From: CAZCJU01 sp964498965
Lineage (GTDB): Bacteria; Bacillota; Clostridia; Oscillospirales; CAG-272
Assembly (NCBI GenBank): GCA_964498965.1
Contig: CAZCJU010000067.1
Coordinates: 1-7,987, forward strand
Length of the DNA: 7,987 nt
Direction: 5' to 3'
The notes beneath the pieces are model-generated. The model was not told the origin of the DNA and ran no database searches. It saw only the letters and a list, made by a program, of their open reading frames with translations. Both the position numbers and the translations under genes were made by a program. Shown in pieces: positions 4,946 through 7,987 of this stretch (position 1 is its first letter; every line of letters begins with the position of its first letter).

Positions 4946-5875
4946 ATGAGCGATAATTACGAGCTTAACGGAAAAAAAGCGGCACTTATAGTGAATCCTA
5001 AGGCGGGAAAGCAGATATCGGAAGAAAAAGCGAAAAAGATAATGACACGATTGAATAAGCTCAATTGCGAAACGGAGTTGTATTTTACCGAATACTCAAA
5101 GCACGCGACAAAGCTTGTGGAGGAAAATTCGGACAAATTCGATGTGTTCATGTGTTGCGGCGGCGACGGAACGCTGAACGAAACGGTATCGGGGGTAATT
5201 CGTTATACCGATAACAAGCCGATCGGGTATTTTCCGTCGGGAACGACAAACGATTTTGCCAAAACGCTCGGTCTGTCCAGAACCGTTGAAAAGAATTTCG
5301 GTTGTATGGAAAAGGGAACGCTTACCTCGCTCGATGTCGGATATTCGGTACAGCAGGATATGTATTTCACATATGTTGCCTCATTCGGTGCGTTTACCGC
5401 AGTTTCATACAAAACGAAACAGGATCTGAAAAATTTATTCGGTCACGCCGCATATATATTCGACGGAATAAAAAGCTTAAAGGATATCCGTGCGTACAAT
5501 GTCAAGGTGACGGCAGATTCTTATACGACGCAGGGAAACTTCATATTCGGTTCGGTGACCAATACGTTGTCGGTCGGCGGTGTAATGAATTTCAAAAAGG
5601 ACGACGTAAAGCTCGATGACGGATTGTTCGAGGTGCTGTTGGTACGTATGCCATCGAATATGCAGATTCTCGGTGAAATATGCGTTTCGCTGATGAATAA
5701 AAAATACGACGAAAAAAACGTGATCATGCTTCATGCGTCGGATATCAAATTCGAATTCGAAGAAAAGGTCGCGTTTACAGCCGACGGCGAGTACGGAGGC
5801 GAACATCAAATGCTTGAAATAAAGAATTTGAAAAAAGCGATGAGAATATTCTCGCCGAGGAAAGAAAATGTTTAA
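4946..5875 (+). CDS. Diacylglycerol/lipid kinase, YegS/BmrU (DagK) family, 309 aa
   Basis: This is an ATP-dependent lipid kinase of the DAGK catalytic family, most likely phosphorylating diacylglycerol to phosphatidic acid at the inner face of the membrane, as Gram-positive DgkB does to recycle lipid from teichoic acid synthesis. Visible marks are the first strand and loop ALIVNPKAGK (13-22), the nucleotide-binding GGDGTLNE (72-79), the PSGTTNDFA loop (97-105), LDDGLFEV (223-230) and the late DGE (280-282) that carries catalytic acidic residues in the family. Length is normal (about 290-320). GAGGTG stands 7 bases before the ATG. It is the first gene of the rightward operon; the next gene overlaps its end by 8 bases. 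Isoleucine codons are mostly ATA, in contrast to the surface protein genes. Whether the acceptor is diacylglycerol or another lipid such as undecaprenol or sphingoid base is not decided. Confidence 0.93.
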   Translation: MSDNYELNGKKAALIVNPKAGKQISEEKAKKIMTRLNKLNCETELYFTEYSKHATKLVEENSDKFDVFMCCGGDGTLNETVSGVIRYTDNKPIGYFPSGTTNDFAKTLGLSRTVEKNFGCMEKGTLTSLDVGYSVQQDMYFTYVASFGAFTAVSYKTKQDLKNLFGHAAYIFDGIKSLKDIRAYNVKVTADSYTTQGNFIFGSVTNTLSVGGVMNFKKDDVKLDDGLFEVLLVRMPSNMQILGEICVSLMNKKYDEKNVIMLHASDIKFEFEEKVAFTADGEYGGEHQMLEIKNLKKAMRIFSPRKENV

Positions 5876-7214
5876 GCGGGTTGTGTTTGTTTTGCTTGCC
5901 TGTATCGCACTGACTGTGTGCGTGTGTGCCGCAGAAGAGCTTGACGAGCTTGAAAGCGTGAAGAAAAACATAGAAAAAGCGGATTTTTCGGTAAGCATGA
6001 TGGAGGCAAACACTCAACGGGAAGTCACTAAGCTGCTGAAAACAAAGCTTGAGGAGTACCTTACACCCGATGTGGTGCTGCACGATGTCGCCGTGACGTA
6101 TTTTTCACCCGCATCGAGCGGTAAAGAAGACGTTGAGGGCGAGTTTAAGTTTGCGGCAGAGCTTTATTGCGGCAAATACAGACTTACAACGAAAATTATC
6201 ACAGGTGTCGTAAATACGTCCCGTGTCGAGCTGTCGGTGTCGTCGGGAAAGAACGACGTTACCGAGGGAGAGATCGTAGAGCTTTACGCAAAGCCCGTCG
6301 ATATTAAAAGACCGAGCTACGAGTGGTACAGGGCATCGAGCGAAAACGGAAAAGGCACTTTGATAGAAAATTCCGACGGGCAGACGTATTTTCCGCCGGT
6401 AGATGAAATATATTCCGCATATTTTTATTGTATGTGCGGAAACATTAAAAGCAACAGCGTGAAGATCACCGTTTCCGCACCACATGTCGCCGTGGAGGAT
6501 ATCACTCTCGAAAATTATCAGATAAGAGTCGGCAAGAGCGAAAAGCTGAAATACTCGATATATCCGGAGAATGCGACGGATAAGAATGTCGAATGGGCGG
6601 TTCACCCGAGCGACGGCGAGCTTGAAATGAAAAACGGGGAAATAATAGGTAAAAAACAGGGAAGAGTAGATGTTACCGCCACGGTGAAAAGCAGTGACGC
6701 TTCCGCAGGCACGTTTACCAAAACATTTTCCGTTACGGTGCTTGAAAAGGAAAAAGACCCCGAACTTAAGGCACTCGGAATCGACACCTCCGGATTGAAA
6801 AACGTCGATGCCATGACGGTAATGGGAGCAAAGGCTGAGCTGTGTACCGTTCTTGCCATGAACGAAAACGACGCACATAATATCGCCGAGCAAAGCGGGA
6901 TCGATATGTTAGATTATGACATAATCACGTGCTTTTCGGTAAATTCTTCCGAAAATATGCAATCGATAAGATTGTTTATTTCGGAATCGAAAAAACCGGT
7001 GCTGGCGGTGTACAGAACCTCCGACGGTAGGCTCGTGAAAAAACAGCTCGACGGCGATGAGGCGTGCGTGCTTCCCGAATGTGAGCTTGCCGTGATATTC
7101 GGTATGCCGACTTATGATGTGACGGGCGTATTGCTTTTGTTGCCGGTACTTGCCGTTCCACCGTTGACCGCATTTGTCATCGTTAAGGCAAAAACAAAAC
7201 AAAGAAAGCACTGA
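5868..7214 (+). CDS. Membrane-anchored surface protein with Ig-like and Big_2 domains, 448 aa
   Basis: A signal peptide (1-21, likely cut after VCVCA) is followed by a domain at about 25-115 (VKKNIEKADFSVSMMEANTQ onward, ending in beta strands) that resembles, from memory, a repeat found in clostridial and Paenibacillus surface proteins. Next come an Ig-like domain (about 118-202, with YEWYR and YFYCMCGN) and a clear Big_2 bacterial Ig domain (about 205-292, with VEDITLENYQIRVGKSEKL and YPENATDKNVEW). A segment of unknown nature (300-416) leads to a membrane span (about 418-439) and the basic tail KAKTKQRKH, so the protein faces outside with a short cytoplasmic end. No LPxTG motif is present. 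GAGGA stands 6 bases before the ATG, inside the kinase gene; the 8-base overlap suggests translational coupling. Adhesive, sensing or scaffolding roles are possible; none can be chosen. Confidence 0.88.
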   Translation: MFKRVVFVLLACIALTVCVCAAEELDELESVKKNIEKADFSVSMMEANTQREVTKLLKTKLEEYLTPDVVLHDVAVTYFSPASSGKEDVEGEFKFAAELYCGKYRLTTKIITGVVNTSRVELSVSSGKNDVTEGEIVELYAKPVDIKRPSYEWYRASSENGKGTLIENSDGQTYFPPVDEIYSAYFYCMCGNIKSNSVKITVSAPHVAVEDITLENYQIRVGKSEKLKYSIYPENATDKNVEWAVHPSDGELEMKNGEIIGKKQGRVDVTATVKSSDASAGTFTKTFSVTVLEKEKDPELKALGIDTSGLKNVDAMTVMGAKAELCTVLAMNENDAHNIAEQSGIDMLDYDIITCFSVNSSENMQSIRLFISESKKPVLAVYRTSDGRLVKKQLDGDEACVLPECELAVIFGMPTYDVTGVLLLLPVLAVPPLTAFVIVKAKTKQRKH

Positions 7215-7222
7215 GGTATATT

Positions 7223-7987
7223 ATGAAGCTTCAATGGAAAACGTGTCTGCGAATCGGAGTCAGTGCGTTTGCCCTGTATCTTTGCATACATTATTGGAAA
7301 AATGTTGCGGGTGTGATAACGTCTGTGATCTCGGCTGCGTTTCCGCTGTTTATCGGTTGCTGTATTGCTTACATATTGAATATTCTGATGGATTTTTACG
7401 AAAGATTTTATTTTCCGAGATCCGAAAAGAAATTCATCAAAAAAAGCAGACGAGCGGTCTGTATAACGGCATCGTTTGTGACATTGATCGGTATCGTGGC
7501 TCTCGTTGCGGAAATAGTGTATCCGCAACTTGCCTCGTGCGTCAGACTGATAGTGAAGGGTATCCCGTCGGCGGCTGAAAAGTTACTTGCGTTTTTGGAA
7601 AAGCACGACATTTTGCCGAATAATATAATTGATGTTATAAGTACGATCGACCTAAATTCGAAAATAGCGGAAATAGTCAATATGCTCAAAACCGGTGTCG
7701 GAAACGTAGTGAACGTTGCATTCAAAACGCTTACATCGTTGTTTTCGGGCGTCGTGTCCTTGCTTCTCGGTGTTATATTTGCGATCTACTTGCTCTCGTG
7801 CAAGGAAAAGCTTCGTTCGCAAAGCAAAAGAGTTATGAAAAGCTACTTAAAGGAAAAATGGCAGAGACAGATCTTCTATGTACTGGGAGTGTTCAACGAA
7901 TGCTTCAGAAAGTATATCGTGGGACAGTGCGTAGAAGCGGTGATACTGTCACTGTTGTGCCTCGTCGGTATGCTTATACTTAACCTG
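7223..7987 (+). CDS. AI-2E family membrane transporter, N-terminal 255 residues (cut by window end)
   Basis: The frame runs open to the last base. The product is strongly hydrophobic with likely membrane spans at about 11-24, 33-55, 77-100, 165-191 and from 234 on, and a long loop of amphipathic character between the third and fourth (101-164). This spacing, the polar stretch after the fourth span (KEKLRSQSKRVMKSYLKEKW) and the segment FRKYIVGQCVEAVILSLLCL (228-247) are typical of the AI-2E/PerM/YtvI family, whose members are about 350-400 residues, so roughly the last third is missing. Despite the name, most members are not proven autoinducer exporters; some move ions or other small solutes. 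GAGG overlaps the stop codon of the gene before (TGAGG) and stands 6 bases before the ATG, the third gene of the operon. Confidence 0.9.
   Translation, partial: MKLQWKTCLRIGVSAFALYLCIHYWKNVAGVITSVISAAFPLFIGCCIAYILNILMDFYERFYFPRSEKKFIKKSRRAVCITASFVTLIGIVALVAEIVYPQLASCVRLIVKGIPSAAEKLLAFLEKHDILPNNIIDVISTIDLNSKIAEIVNMLKTGVGNVVNVAFKTLTSLFSGVVSLLLGVIFAIYLLSCKEKLRSQSKRVMKSYLKEKWQRQIFYVLGVFNECFRKYIVGQCVEAVILSLLCLVGMLILNL

Noticed and set aside
6105..6893. Antisense frame of 262 aa inside the Ig/Big_2 protein gene
   Set aside because: Rich in His, Cys and Arg with no recognisable domain; the sense strand has signal peptide, Big_2 domain and anchor.

Overview
The window looks like part of the chromosome of an uncultured Gram-positive anaerobe of the Clostridia (gut or rumen type, possibly Oscillospiraceae-like). 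The grounds are strong AGGAGG-type ribosome binding sites, TTGACA/TATAAT promoters, C-terminal cell-wall-anchor-like signals, a YegS/BmrU-type lipid kinase, a Big_2 surface protein, and an intergenic palindrome of a style I recall from such genomes. The genus cannot be fixed from the sequence.

Region 1 (1-2118) holds three consecutive same-strand genes for small secreted proteins: one truncated by the window edge, then 217 aa and 218 aa. The two complete ones start with nearly the same signal peptide. All three end in the same anchor: a Pro/Gly/Asp-rich linker, NPATAD, 19 hydrophobic residues and SKKVKA. Each gene ends in its own intrinsic terminator, and both complete genes have their own extended -10 promoter. 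The ectodomains of genes 1 and 2 are related; that of gene 3 is different. At DNA level the last ~175 bp of genes 1 and 3, including the terminator, are nearly identical, while gene 2 in the middle has diverged. This suggests an exchangeable anchor-plus-terminator module. A palindromic repeat lies between genes 2 and 3.

Region 2 (2192-4783) holds two convergent genes whose stop codons interlock in a TTATAA: a xylose-isomerase-like TIM-barrel protein (+) and a cytoplasmic SxxK serine hydrolase of the beta-lactamase/NylB type (-).

Region 3 (4784-4945) is a divergent control region. Two perfect-consensus promoters (TTGACA, 17 bp, TATAAT) stand back to back with only 3 bp between their -35 boxes. 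A perfect 16-bp palindrome fills the spacer of the leftward promoter, which drives the serine hydrolase. The rightward promoter drives region 4.

Region 4 (4946-7987) is a tight operon: a diacylglycerol/lipid kinase, a membrane-anchored surface protein with Ig-like and Big_2 domains (8-nt overlap with the kinase gene), and the first 255 residues of an AI-2E family membrane transporter (8-nt gap), cut by the window end. The theme is the cell envelope. No tRNA, rRNA, CRISPR array, transposase or phage gene was seen. I see no complete new system; the best leads are the modular surface-protein cluster and the interlocked divergent promoter region.
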